Shown here piece after piece: positions 34,148 to 42,921 of a stretch of 64,000 nt of DNA. The first letter of the stretch is position 1. The number at the start of each line of letters is the position of its first letter. This DNA is from Shouchella sp047238345 (GTDB lineage Bacteria; Bacillota; Bacilli; Bacillales; Bacillaceae_D), in the NCBI RefSeq assembly GCF_047238345.1, contig NZ_JBDFMQ010000001.1:2294001-2358000 (forward strand), in the 5' to 3' direction. A program made the position numbers and the translations under genes. The notes below the pieces were generated by a model. It saw only the letters and a list, made by a program, of their open reading frames with translations. It was not told where the DNA came from and did no database searches.

Positions 34148-34942
34148 ATGTTAGAGAATGTAAATGACGTTATTTATCATCCTATTACCCAAACGTTATG
34201 GCAAATCCTCTTTGCCATTATTATTTATTTTATTGTACGATCCGTTGGGAAAAAGCTTATTAAAAAAGTGTTCAACAAAAAACAAGAAAAGCAAGTTTCA
34301 CCAGCACGACTTCAAACGTTAGAAAAACTACTGCTTAACGTATTTTCCTATGTCCTATTTTTCATTATTGCCTTCAATATTCTTGATACACTTGGCTTTA
34401 ATTTAGGACCATTACTTGCAGCTGCTGGTGTCGTTGGCTTAGCGATTGGTTTTGGCGCACAAGGACTAGTTAGCGATGTGGTGACTGGATTCTTCTTACT
34501 TTTAGAGCGACAGTTAGAAGTAGGAGACTATGTAAGTGCAGCCGGCGTCGAAGGAATTGTCGAAGAGCTCGGGTTCCGAACAACGATGATTCGAGGATTT
34601 GACGGCACGCTTCACTATATACCAAATCGAAACATTACAAATGTAGACAACCATTCAAGAGGAAATATGCGTGCGCTTGTTGATTTAACGATACCCGCTG
34701 GAGAAACAACAGAAGATTCCATTCAAAAAATACAAACGGCGATTGAATCCTTTAATCACCCCGCTCTCATTACGAAGCCAGAAGTCATTGGTGTAGAAAC
34801 AAACGACCTTGCGACTACCGTAATTCGCGTAATTGCAAAGACTGAGAATATGCAGCAATGGGCCGTTGAACGTGAATTAAGAAAGGTCATTCGCGACTAC
34901 TTTGAAAACGAGCAACAAGACGCTAATCAGGAATCACCGTGA
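34148..34942 (+). CDS. ykuT: Small-conductance mechanosensitive channel (YkuT type)
   Basis: A 264-residue MscS homologue. Three membrane segments; the pore-lining TM3 is LLAAAGVVGLAIGFGAQGLV with the Ala/Gly packing ridge, followed by VSDVVTGFFLLLERQLEVGDYV and the beta domain GIVEELGFRTTMIRGFDG. Releases solutes on osmotic downshock. Length and sequence fit B. subtilis YkuT, and ykuS, dapL and dapH follow as in the yku region. GAAAGGA precedes ATG 34148. Confidence 0.9.
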   Translation: MLENVNDVIYHPITQTLWQILFAIIIYFIVRSVGKKLIKKVFNKKQEKQVSPARLQTLEKLLLNVFSYVLFFIIAFNILDTLGFNLGPLLAAAGVVGLAIGFGAQGLVSDVVTGFFLLLERQLEVGDYVSAAGVEGIVEELGFRTTMIRGFDGTLHYIPNRNITNVDNHSRGNMRALVDLTIPAGETTEDSIQKIQTAIESFNHPALITKPEVIGVETNDLATTVIRVIAKTENMQQWAVERELRKVIRDYFENEQQDANQESP

Positions 34943-34947
34943 TACAC

Positions 34948-34986
34948 AAAGCTTATTGGCAGCAACCCTGTCGATAAGCTTTTTTA
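34948..34986 (+). terminator. Terminator of ykuT
   Basis: AAAGCTTAT pairs with ATAAGCTTT, plus an inner CAG/CTG, then T residues. Confidence 0.8.
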
Positions 34987-35054
34987 TTTAAACGTTATAG
35001 TAAAAGTAAGCGATTACACTTCGCTGCTTTTTTCACAACAAGGAGGAAAACATT

Positions 35055-35753
35055 ATGTCGTTATTTTTAGAAGGACAAGCAGGTCTTGTAACAGCTGCCG
35101 GATCAGGTATCGGCCGAGCGAGTGCTTTGGCATTCGCTCGAGCAGGTGCAAACGTGATGGTTTCAGATATAAATGAAGAAGCTGGTAAAGAAACGCTACA
35201 ACGAATAAAAGCAGACGGTGGAACTGCCGATTTCTTTCTATGTAATGTTTCAGAAGAATCACAAGTAAAAGCCTTAGTTGATTATACTGTCGAAACGTTT
35301 GGTCGCTTAGATTTTGCACATAACAATGCGGGAAAAGGAACGATGACACGCCCCATCCAAGACTCCGATAGCGAAGATTTTGAAAGCGCCATTGATATTA
35401 CCGTAAATGGTATGTACTATGCATTAAAATACGAAGTAATGGCAATGATTAAGACTGGTGGTGGCGCAATCGTTAATACGTCTTCTGGTGCAGGTTTGCA
35501 CGGTCCACCGAACATGGTTGGTCACGCGGCTGCCAAATGGGCAGTGAACGGAATGACGAAGGCACTTGCTGTCGAAACTGGTCAATATGGAATTCGAGTA
35601 AATTCTATTTGCCCAGGAATGACCCTTACTCCAGCTGTTGAACAAACACCAGAAGACCAGGCCGAAGCTGCCGTTTGGTTATGTTCGCCAATGGCGAAAC
35701 ACATAAGCGGAATTAATATGCCGGTTGACGGCGGCTATGTCGCTGGTAAATAA
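35055..35753 (+). CDS. Short-chain dehydrogenase/reductase family protein with altered active site
   Basis: A 232-residue Rossmann protein. The cofactor loop reads TAAGSGIGRA (usual TGxxxGIG), NNAG is intact, and the catalytic serine is present in VNTSSGAG. The catalytic Tyr-X3-Lys is replaced by His157-AAA-Lys161 (CAC at 35523-35525; TAC would be Tyr). After CPGMTLTPAVEQ the sequence goes straight to TPEDQAEAAVWLCS, so about 20 residues of the usual substrate lid are missing. It may be inactive or have a non-enzymatic role. AAGGAGGA precedes ATG 35055. Confidence 0.85.
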   Translation: MSLFLEGQAGLVTAAGSGIGRASALAFARAGANVMVSDINEEAGKETLQRIKADGGTADFFLCNVSEESQVKALVDYTVETFGRLDFAHNNAGKGTMTRPIQDSDSEDFESAIDITVNGMYYALKYEVMAMIKTGGGAIVNTSSGAGLHGPPNMVGHAAAKWAVNGMTKALAVETGQYGIRVNSICPGMTLTPAVEQTPEDQAEAAVWLCSPMAKHISGINMPVDGGYVAGK

Positions 35754-35755
35754 GA

Positions 35756-35786
35756 AAAGGTGCTGTTATCGTAACAGCACCTTTTT
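35756..35786. terminator. Bidirectional terminator between the SDR and ykuS
   Basis: AAAAGGTGCTGTTA and its perfect complement flank a two-base centre; T runs on both strands. Confidence 0.85.
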
Positions 35787-35787
35787 T

Positions 35788-36039
35788 CTATCCATTTTGA
35801 TTGCTTAACGTTTGTTCCACGCGTTGTCCAACTTCTTGTGCACTTAAACCATCTGCTGAAACAATACTCATACTGCCTTGCGGACTCATTCCCGCAACAT
35901 CTGCATCACGTCCAGAAACGACGCAACAATCGCATCCACTTGCATCCGTTTCGTTTTTAACATGAACCACATCATATCCTAAAGTTTGTAGCTCGTTTTC
36001 AATATCTGTTAGTCCAGACTGAACACCAATTTTCGCCAT
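35788..36039 (-). CDS. ykuS: YkuS family protein (UPF0180)
   Basis: Eighty-three residues from ATG 36039, which has GAAGGAGGG upstream; the upstream ATG at 36060 has none. MAKIGVQSGLTDIENELQTLGY and the ASGCDCCVVSGRD motif identify the UPF0180 family. The CDCC cluster may bind metal or be redox active, but function is unknown. In B. subtilis ykuS is also beside ykuR and ykuT. Confidence 0.9.
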   Translation of the reverse strand: MAKIGVQSGLTDIENELQTLGYDVVHVKNETDASGCDCCVVSGRDADVAGMSPQGSMSIVSADGLSAQEVGQRVEQTLSNQNG

Positions 36040-36090
36040 ACTAAACCCTCCTTCTATCATTCAGAGTTAGTATGCGCGCTGTTAAATGGA

Positions 36091-37230
36091 TTATTCAGCC
36101 TTTGTTCCAAAGTTCGACTTTTGTTGTAAAAACGCACACATATGTTTAACTGCGACTGTAATGGCGTCTTCATTCGGATTAAGTCTTGCATCATGTAAAC
36201 CAAATGAGCTGTCGACACCTAGCCAAAACATCATTCCCGGATACGCTTTTAAAAAGTAGCCAAAGTCTTCTCCTGTCATGGCTTCCTTTGCGAGAGTGAA
36301 GTGAACGTTAGGCTGGTTCTCACTAAATTGAATAAATGCGCTCGTTAGCGCTTCATGATTACGAACCTCGCAATAGTTCGATCCGTAATCAATCGTCGCC
36401 TCACAAGAAAAACTTACTTCAATTCCGTTCGTTAACGCTTCGATTCGCTCTTTTACTTTTTTCATCGCTTCCATGGACAGTGTGCGAATCGTCCCCTCTA
36501 CTCTCGCTTGCCCTGCGATCACGTTCTGCTTTGTACCACCTTGTATCACGCCAATTGTGACGACGGCAGAATCTAGCGGATCGATATTACGAGATACGAT
36601 TGATTGCAGCTGAGTAACAAAGTGTGCTGCCGCCACCACCATGTCGTTCGCCGTATGCGGGTAAGCTGCGTGGCCACCAGTTCCTTTAAAATCAATAAAC
36701 AGCTCAGAAGTATTGGCAAAAAGAAGACCAGGCTTCGTTGAGATCGTCCCGACTGGTAAATTCGGATCAATGTGTAGCGCATAGATTTCATCTGGCTGCC
36801 ATTGGTCCAATACCTGTTCTTCTAACATCGGCTTTGCTCCACCTGGTCCCTCTTCAGCAGGTTGGAAAATAAATAATAAGGATGTTGGAGGCTTCGTTTC
36901 ACTAAAATGTTGCAACATGCCCAGTGCAATCGTCATGTGAAGATCATGCCCGCAAGCGTGCATACTGCCTTTGTGCTGAGATTCATAGGAAAGATTCGTG
37001 TCTTCATGTAGAGGTAAACCGTCTATATCTGCACGATAAGCAACCGTATAAGGTGTTTCCCCTTCAACTTTAACAAGTACCCCTGTTTTCCACGTTGATA
37101 CGGTTAAACGCTCCTGTCGCATCCCTGCGATTGTTTCTAAAATTAATGCCTGTGTTTTAAACTCTTCAAATCCTAATTCCGGAATTTGGTGAAATTGTCG
37201 TCTTAACTGAATCAACTCTTCTTTTTTCAT
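36091..37230 (-). CDS. dapL: N-acetyl-diaminopimelate deacetylase
   Basis: M20 family metallo-deacetylase of 379 residues, last acetyl-branch step removing acetate to give LL-diaminopimelate for lysine and peptidoglycan. HACGHDLHM (about 93) and EEGPGGAKPM (about 127) carry the metal ligands. Matches B. subtilis YkuR (in B. subtilis usage dapL; in other bacteria that symbol is used for an aminotransferase). Its ATG overlaps the upstream aminotransferase stop (ATGA). Confidence 0.93.
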   Translation of the reverse strand: MKKEELIQLRRQFHQIPELGFEEFKTQALILETIAGMRQERLTVSTWKTGVLVKVEGETPYTVAYRADIDGLPLHEDTNLSYESQHKGSMHACGHDLHMTIALGMLQHFSETKPPTSLLFIFQPAEEGPGGAKPMLEEQVLDQWQPDEIYALHIDPNLPVGTISTKPGLLFANTSELFIDFKGTGGHAAYPHTANDMVVAAAHFVTQLQSIVSRNIDPLDSAVVTIGVIQGGTKQNVIAGQARVEGTIRTLSMEAMKKVKERIEALTNGIEVSFSCEATIDYGSNYCEVRNHEALTSAFIQFSENQPNVHFTLAKEAMTGEDFGYFLKAYPGMMFWLGVDSSFGLHDARLNPNEDAITVAVKHMCAFLQQKSNFGTKAE

Positions 37231-38435
37231 CCATTTAACTCCTGTTCCATTTCAACTAATACAGTTTTGAAACAAGCGATAAACGCATCTACGTCTTCCT
37301 GTGAAACAACAAGTGGTGGAAGCAGTCGAATAATCGTTCGCTGTGTGACATCTACAAGTACACCTTTTGCAATCAATTTTTGTTGGATCGTTGCAACTTG
37401 TTGCGCATTTAGTTTTGTTGGGAGCCCCATCATCATGCCTTTACCGCGGTAAGATTCAAGTAAAGAAGGAAACTCTTTTTGTAGCGTTTCGAGTGACTCT
37501 TGTAAATGTGAAGCGACCGTTCGACTATGCGCCAATAGCCCATTTTCTAAAAGATCAAGAACAGTTAAACCTAATGCACAGCTTAATGGTGATGGAGCAA
37601 ATGTCGTACCGTGATCACCAGGAACAAATAATTCATTTAAATACGGTTTCACAATCATACCACCGAGTGGCAAACCACCACCAACTCCTTTTGCAAATAA
37701 CACAACGTCTGGTGTCACAGTTGCTTGCATATATGCAAAAAGGGTACCTGTTCTCCCCATTCCTGTTTGAATTTCATCCATACAAAATAATGCTTCATGT
37801 TCTTTGCAGAGAGATTCAATTTGTTGTAAATAGTCATGGGACAATGGAACAACTCCTCCAGATCCAAGGACAGGCTCCATTAAAACTGCGGCAGGCTGAT
37901 ACTGTTCTAAAACCTCTTTCAACCCATGTACATCTTCAGGCTCCACTTCATAAACCGGTAAATCATGTAGTGGAAAATCTTGATACACACCTTCTTGCCT
38001 TGTAAGTTTCATAGCACCTAGCGTTCGTCCATGAAAACTTCTCTTCAACACTACAACACCTTTTTTTGCAAAATCCTGTTGCTTACTCCACTTATGAATA
38101 AGTTTGATTACTGCTTCTGTTGCCTCTGCTCCAGAATTAGCAAAAAACACTTTACCACCAATTGTTTTTTCTGATAATTTCTCAGCAAGCTCTACTGCAG
38201 GCTTGTTAACGTATAAGTTTGAGATATGTAAAAATTTTGTTCCTTGTTCTTGTAAGGTTTCCATAATTGCAGGATGAGAATGGCCAACAATATTAACGGC
38301 CAACCCCGTAATAAAATCTAAATAACGGCGATTCTCTTCATCAATTAAATAACTTCCTTGACCTTCTTTAATAACGATCGGAAGACGACGATATGTATTC
38401 ATTAAGGCCTGTTCATCTCTTCTAAGCCAATCCAT
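37227..38435 (-). CDS. Class III aminotransferase, acetylornithine/N-acetyl-diaminopimelate type
   Basis: PLP enzyme of 402 residues from ATG 38435 (AAGGAG upstream; an extension to 38480 is unsupported). FFANSGAEATEAVIKLIHKW, CMDEIQTGMGRTG and the PLP lysine in VLFAKGVGGGLPLGG are class III (ArgD-like) features. It sits between dapH and dapL and overlaps dapL by four bases, so I infer it is the N-acetyl-LL-diaminopimelate aminotransferase. In B. subtilis that step is done by PatA, a different class (I). Acetylornithine aminotransferase remains an alternative. Confidence 0.85.
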   Translation of the reverse strand: MDWLRRDEQALMNTYRRLPIVIKEGQGSYLIDEENRRYLDFITGLAVNIVGHSHPAIMETLQEQGTKFLHISNLYVNKPAVELAEKLSEKTIGGKVFFANSGAEATEAVIKLIHKWSKQQDFAKKGVVVLKRSFHGRTLGAMKLTRQEGVYQDFPLHDLPVYEVEPEDVHGLKEVLEQYQPAAVLMEPVLGSGGVVPLSHDYLQQIESLCKEHEALFCMDEIQTGMGRTGTLFAYMQATVTPDVVLFAKGVGGGLPLGGMIVKPYLNELFVPGDHGTTFAPSPLSCALGLTVLDLLENGLLAHSRTVASHLQESLETLQKEFPSLLESYRGKGMMMGLPTKLNAQQVATIQQKLIAKGVLVDVTQRTIIRLLPPLVVSQEDVDAFIACFKTVLVEMEQELNG

Positions 38436-38455
38436 GTCAAAGACTCCTTTTTTAT

Positions 38456-38487
38456 GAAAACAGCTTTGCCCAAAAGGCAAAGCTGTG
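38456..38487 (-). terminator. Strong hairpin between dapH and the aminotransferase
   Basis: ACAGCTTTGCC and GGCAAAGCTGT form a perfect 11-base-pair stem around five bases, followed by TTTTC. Short T run suggests a partial terminator within the operon. Confidence 0.55.
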
Positions 38488-38495
38488 CTATCAAA

Positions 38496-39215
38496 TTAAT
38501 CTTCGTTTAAACGACGTAGTTCTTGTTTAATTTCTGTTTTACCTTTTGTTTTTTCATCAATCTCTTTAATGACTTTAGCCGGCGTGCCAGCAACAACTGT
38601 ATTTGCAGGGACATCTTCTGTTACAATCGCTCCTGCTGCCACAACCGCTCCTTCTCCAACACGAACACCTTCTAAAATAACTGCGTTCGCTCCAACAACA
38701 ACACCATCTTCTACCACAACCGGGGAAGCGGAAGGCGGTTCAATCACACCAGCTAACACAGAACCTGCACCAATGTGACAATTCTTTCCTACTGTTGCAC
38801 GTCCGCCAAGTACAGCGTTCATATCAATCATTGTGCCTTCACCGATAACGGAACCAATATTAATGCTTGCCCCCATCATAATGACTGCACCTTTACCAAT
38901 CTCAACTTGATCACGGATAATCGCACCTGGCTCAATTCGTGCTTCAATGTCTTTAAGATCTAGTAACGGAATAGCAGAATAGCGACGATCATTTTCAACA
39001 ACATAATCTTCAATACTCGCTTCATTTTCTTTTAAAACAGGCTCAATTAATGCCCAGTCCCCAAAAATAACGCCTGTCTGACCATTGAAAAATGTTTGTA
39101 CAGCTTGATCAAAGGAAAGCTTGTCTAACTCACCTTTAATATGTATCTTAACAGGGGTTTTCTTCTCTGCTTTTGAAATAAATTGAATAATCTCGTTTGC
39201 ATCCATCATGTTCAT
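38496..39215 (-). CDS. dapH: Tetrahydrodipicolinate N-acetyltransferase
   Basis: First committed step of the acetyl branch of lysine/DAP synthesis. 239 residues with an N-terminal domain (VENDRRYSAIPLLDLK) and a left-handed beta-helix of hexapeptide repeats (ARIEPGAIIRDQVEIGKGAVIM, SVLAGVIEPPSASPVVVEDG). Almost identical in layout to B. subtilis DapH (YkuQ), including KGKTEIKQELRRL at the end. AAAGGAGGC upstream. First gene of the operon. Confidence 0.97.
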   Translation of the reverse strand: MNMMDANEIIQFISKAEKKTPVKIHIKGELDKLSFDQAVQTFFNGQTGVIFGDWALIEPVLKENEASIEDYVVENDRRYSAIPLLDLKDIEARIEPGAIIRDQVEIGKGAVIMMGASINIGSVIGEGTMIDMNAVLGGRATVGKNCHIGAGSVLAGVIEPPSASPVVVEDGVVVGANAVILEGVRVGEGAVVAAGAIVTEDVPANTVVAGTPAKVIKEIDEKTKGKTEIKQELRRLNED

Positions 39216-39246
39216 CTGTATTGCCTCCTTTTATCACTGTTCATTA

Positions 39247-39275
39247 TGATAAAGTGTGTTAAGAAAAAATGCAAT
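39247..39275 (-). promoter_or_regulatory. Candidate SigA promoter of dapH
   Basis: TTGCAT and TATCAT with a 17-base spacer, about 30 bases upstream of the dapH start. The -35 is a partial match. Confidence 0.45.
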
Positions 39276-39278
39276 GAA

Positions 39279-40175
39279 CTAGCTTAAAATCCAAATAATA
39301 AATGTAATTGAGATTAAGCTGACTAGCGTTGAAACAAGCGTAATCGTTGAGACCAACTTTGGTTTTGCATCAAACCGAACCGCATACATCACAATCGTTG
39401 CAGCACTTGGCATTGCCGCAGCAACAATAAGAACATTTCGGAGCATTTCATCGATCGGCAAAAACAACGTTATTCCGTAAGCCAAAAGAGGTGAAAGAAC
39501 CATACGAATACAAACGCCCACAGTAATTTTTTCCCATTCAAACGATTTCCACTCAATCATCGCTAGCTGCATTCCTAATATAAGCATAACAACCGGAATC
39601 GCCGCTTCTGCAACTAAGTCGATCGTGGAAAAGAACGGTTGTGGAAAACGAATAGAAAAAACATTAAGTCCAAGCGCTACGACTGTCGCATACGTAGCCG
39701 GCATTTTAAAAATTGCTTTTACCGCAAACGTCATTGATGCTTTCCCTCGCGCCGCATAATAAACCCCGAAGATATTCATAATGATTGACTGAAGAACCAT
39801 GAAGGTTATGGCTAAATCAAAAGCCGTTTGTCCATATGCAAATAAAATAATAGGCGTGCCATAGTTACCAACATTCATAAAAGCAGTCGACAAAATCATT
39901 CCGCTTTCATCTTGAACAGAAAGCTTTCTTATTTTCGCATAAAGTTTCGTTATACTAATAAGAACAGCCATTAGTGCTAATGAAAAGATGACCATAAATA
40001 AATAGTCCATATTAAGAGGAGAAGTATAGAAGGTACGAAAAACAAGGCACGGAGTAAGAATGTAAATCGCTAAATTTGAAATTGAGCGGATATCGAGCAT
40101 ACTTGCACGCTGCAAAAGAAAGCCTGCGCCAAAAATAAGAAAGACAGGCAAGACTACTTGAAAAAAAATGGTCAC
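39279..40175 (-). CDS. Auxin efflux carrier (AEC) family transporter
   Basis: A 298-residue membrane protein with about ten hydrophobic segments in two halves. LILGMQLAMIEWK and the FMNVGNYGTPIILFAYG crossover motif are typical of the AEC/MdcF family of organic-acid carriers. GTG at 40175 is chosen because GAAAGG lies nine bases upstream, while the in-frame TTG at 40184 abuts it. It has its own place between dapH and the HD-GYP gene, both on the same strand. Substrate unknown. Confidence 0.85.
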   Translation of the reverse strand: MTIFFQVVLPVFLIFGAGFLLQRASMLDIRSISNLAIYILTPCLVFRTFYTSPLNMDYLFMVIFSLALMAVLISITKLYAKIRKLSVQDESGMILSTAFMNVGNYGTPIILFAYGQTAFDLAITFMVLQSIIMNIFGVYYAARGKASMTFAVKAIFKMPATYATVVALGLNVFSIRFPQPFFSTIDLVAEAAIPVVMLILGMQLAMIEWKSFEWEKITVGVCIRMVLSPLLAYGITLFLPIDEMLRNVLIVAAAMPSAATIVMYAVRFDAKPKLVSTITLVSTLVSLISITFIIWILS

Positions 40176-40196
40176 AATATTCAACCTTTCTAGCTG

Positions 40197-41216
40197 TTAA
40201 GAAACAAATTGCGTAACAAAAAGAGTGAGCATTTTTGCTAAATCCACTGTTTCCACGTTCAATTCGTCTTCATTCTGTTGGTTTATGTAAATCAGTTTCA
40301 CAATCGGCCGATGGGGCAAACCTCGATTTTGCGCAACGACTGTTCCAACCTCACCATTTGAAAGAATGACTTGGCTACCTGTTGGAAATAAAGCCACACA
40401 TTCCATTAAAGCTGCCATACATAAAGGATTAAATCGTTTAGACGAAAATGCGAGCATAAATTCTAACGCATCAGAAGGATGCATAAGCGATTTTATATTT
40501 CGTTGATGGGTTAATTGATCATATACATTTGCAATGGAAACAATTTGCGTTATGTCATGAAGCATATGTGACTTTAATTGTCTAGGATACCCACTCCCAT
40601 CCACGGTTTCGTGATGGGTTAAGGCAACAAGTGCTGCTAATTGATCAACATGGCTTAATGATTGCAGGTAATTGTACCCTTTCCACGTATGATCATGACC
40701 AAGCGGTACCCCTTTTTGTGTATAGTGATGGGAAACCACTTTTCCGACATCATGAAGCAGTGCTGCTCGAATCAATCGTTCTAAGTCTTTCTCTTTATAG
40801 CCTAGTTGAAATCCTATACTCGTAGAAAGGAAAGCAACACTTAGCGAGTGAACATAGATCGAGTCATTTCTGCCTTTTAAAAAAGCCAAAGATTCTTGCA
40901 ATTGCGGGTCTTTTATGACCTGTTGGAACAGCGTTTCGAATCTTTTTTTCCAATCAGACGATTTTTCTTCCACAATCATTTTTAGGTTGGTCATGTATAC
41001 ATGTAAATGGTCGTACGCTTTCGTTTGGTTTTTTGGCACTCGAAGTGGCAAGACATCAATTCCAAATTTCTTTAGCCGTTTTAAGTGCAAGGTCGTTAAC
41101 GATGCCCCTTCTCGCAAAAGAATTTGTCCATCTACGGAAAAAATTTCTTTCCCTAATAATGCGCCAGGCAACACTTCTTTTAAACGCACATATCTCATTT
41201 CACCATTTAGACCCAT
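40197..41216 (-). CDS. HD-GYP domain phosphodiesterase (cyclic di-GMP type)
   Basis: A 339-residue cytosolic protein. Residues about 135-270 form the HD-GYP domain: ALLHDVGK (HD), TWKGYNYL, THHETVDGSGYP (complete GYP motif) and SIANVYDQLT. N-terminal part begins like many Bacillus HD-GYP proteins (VRLKEVLPGALLGKEIFSVDG). All metal-ligand positions I can check are present, so activity on c-di-GMP or a related nucleotide is likely. GGGAGGAACG upstream of ATG 41216. Four-base or longer gaps to neighbours; possibly cotranscribed with the AEC gene. Confidence 0.88.
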   Translation of the reverse strand: MGLNGEMRYVRLKEVLPGALLGKEIFSVDGQILLREGASLTTLHLKRLKKFGIDVLPLRVPKNQTKAYDHLHVYMTNLKMIVEEKSSDWKKRFETLFQQVIKDPQLQESLAFLKGRNDSIYVHSLSVAFLSTSIGFQLGYKEKDLERLIRAALLHDVGKVVSHHYTQKGVPLGHDHTWKGYNYLQSLSHVDQLAALVALTHHETVDGSGYPRQLKSHMLHDITQIVSIANVYDQLTHQRNIKSLMHPSDALEFMLAFSSKRFNPLCMAALMECVALFPTGSQVILSNGEVGTVVAQNRGLPHRPIVKLIYINQQNEDELNVETVDLAKMLTLFVTQFVS

Positions 41217-41328
41217 ACACGTTCCTCCCCATCCGTAACGCTTTCATTATTATAGCGAATGAATCCTTTTTTAGAAAGACTATTTAATTGAAAAGGAACT
41301 TCTAAAAACACGCTTACAATAAAATCGT

Positions 41329-41374
41329 AAAAAAAGACCTTTATGAATGTCCTTTCCCATTCATAAAGGTCTTA
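41329..41374 (-). terminator. Terminator of the mscS-like gene
   Basis: AAGACCTTTATGAATG pairs perfectly with CATTCATAAAGGTCTT (16 base pairs); the minus strand continues with seven T. Confidence 0.92.
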
Positions 41375-41397
41375 AGCGATGTGTTGTTATTCTCAGT

Positions 41398-42498
41398 TTA
41401 ACTCTCTGCTTTTTCTAGCTGGTGTTGTTCATGTTCATGTGAATCAAACACCACAATTGGTTTTAGAACAGATACGCCTTCTTTTGATAAGATATCAAGA
41501 ATGTCGTAATTGATTTCTTCTTTCACATCATGCCATTCTGACCAAGCAACGGTTTTTGTAAAGTAATAAATGAAAATGTTGTAGCTCGTCTCACCAAATT
41601 CATCAAAATAGATCATGACCGTATCCGTCACCACACCAGGATGACTAATCACAAGCTTTCTTATTTCTAAAACAGCATGCTCTAATTCAGATCGGGTTGT
41701 TTCTTGACCAACACCGATTGAATAATTTACTCTACGCATGTTCATTTCTGACCAGTTCGTAATTGCTTCATTCGAAAGGGTTTTATTCGGGACAACGACA
41801 ATGGCATCATCAAAGGTTCGAATTTTTGTACTGCGGAACGTAATATCTTCTACGGTCCCCTCGACGGAAGCAGACGAAATCCAATCCCCTTTTTTAAATG
41901 GCTTTTCCGTAATAATGACAATCCCGCCAAAAAAGTTCGCCACTGTTTCTTGAGCAGCCAAAGCAAAAGCCAAGCCCCCAAGTCCTAAACCTGCGATAAA
42001 GCCATTGACATCAACATCAAAGCTTGACAAGACGGTTACAAATGTCAAAGCAATCACGACGAACCGCAAAATGTTTGAAATAAAGGGAAGCAACATATGG
42101 TCATCGCTTAACTGTAGTTTCTTTTTTGTGAAAGCCATGAATGTTCCGTGGGTGGACACGTAATTATACAATCCCCATCCACCTAGAATGATTAAGCTGG
42201 CGTTAAACAGTCGCATCAACGTAACATTATCCGAAAATTCAACGCCAAAATACGTTAGCGCTACACGCGCCCCAATAATAACAAAGAGAAAACGTAGCGG
42301 CTTCTCATAAGAAAGCAAAAGTTGCGTCAGCAATGTAGCATGTGTTTTCCGTGACAACCCTAAGATAATTTTAAACAAATACGTAATAAAGATCTTCCGA
42401 AATAGAAGAAATATGGTAAAAATCCCTAGCGCTATTAGAAGGGATAGCCATGGAAATTCTACAAAGAATGTTACAATTGAATCCCAAATTGCATTCAT
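41398..42498 (-). CDS. MscS family mechanosensitive channel (YhdY type)
   Basis: A 366-residue channel with five hydrophobic segments, longer at the N-terminus than YkuT. Pore helix GFIAGLGLGGLAFALAAQETV, then ANFFGGIVIITEKPFKKGDWI and VEGTVEDITFRSTKIRTFD. The C-terminal domain ends in a His/Glu-rich tail (DSHEHEQHQLEK). Similar to B. subtilis YhdY; a second osmotic safety valve beside ykuT. GAGGAGATG upstream of ATG 42498. Confidence 0.9.
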   Translation of the reverse strand: MNAIWDSIVTFFVEFPWLSLLIALGIFTIFLLFRKIFITYLFKIILGLSRKTHATLLTQLLLSYEKPLRFLFVIIGARVALTYFGVEFSDNVTLMRLFNASLIILGGWGLYNYVSTHGTFMAFTKKKLQLSDDHMLLPFISNILRFVVIALTFVTVLSSFDVDVNGFIAGLGLGGLAFALAAQETVANFFGGIVIITEKPFKKGDWISSASVEGTVEDITFRSTKIRTFDDAIVVVPNKTLSNEAITNWSEMNMRRVNYSIGVGQETTRSELEHAVLEIRKLVISHPGVVTDTVMIYFDEFGETSYNIFIYYFTKTVAWSEWHDVKEEINYDILDILSKEGVSVLKPIVVFDSHEHEQHQLEKAES

Positions 42499-42556
42499 GG
42501 TTCATCTCCTCTTACAAATACTCTAACCGTATTCTAGCATGGACCTTCGGAATAGG

Positions 42557-42733
42557 CTATTGTAAAAGAATGCGAAATAAACGGCCAAGTTTGGACTTTT
42601 GACTAATTGTATACAACGTTGGTCGGTTTTCAACATAAACCACTGGCCTTGAGCGAAACATGTACATACAAGCAGAACAAATGCAGATTACACCAATCAT
42701 GAATAAGATCAAATCCATTCGTTTTTCTTTCAC
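42557..42733 (-). CDS. Unlisted 58-residue single-pass membrane peptide
   Basis: GTG at 42733 with AAAAAGGAG upstream opens 58 codons to TAG at 42559. Five charged residues are followed by one membrane segment (MDLILFMIGVICICSACMYM) with three cysteines, then a basic extracellular or cytoplasmic part (FRSRPVVYVENRPTLYTISQ) ending at RILLQ. It lies 58 bases beyond the mscS-like start on the same strand. No family recognised. Good ribosome site and membrane pattern support it as a real gene. Confidence 0.6.
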   Translation of the reverse strand: MKEKRMDLILFMIGVICICSACMYMFRSRPVVYVENRPTLYTISQKSKLGRLFRILLQ

Positions 42734-42921
42734 TGTCTCTAGACTCCTTTTTCCTTAGTATGTGAAATGGGCCATCTTTTATTTCTCCATAAATGATTCC
42801 GAATCTTAAAATCCGTCTATACTAATAATCGTGACGATTTTGTAGACAAACCTAAACTTCATTAAAAACACACATTTTCTTGTTAAGATAAGAGCGAGAA
42901 AAAGATTTGGAGGGTTTCAAG

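Noticed and set aside
37367..38005. A 212-codon open frame antisense to the aminotransferase gene
   Set aside because: Low-complexity shadow (His/Gln/Leu) of a conserved enzyme; no ribosome site or family resemblance.
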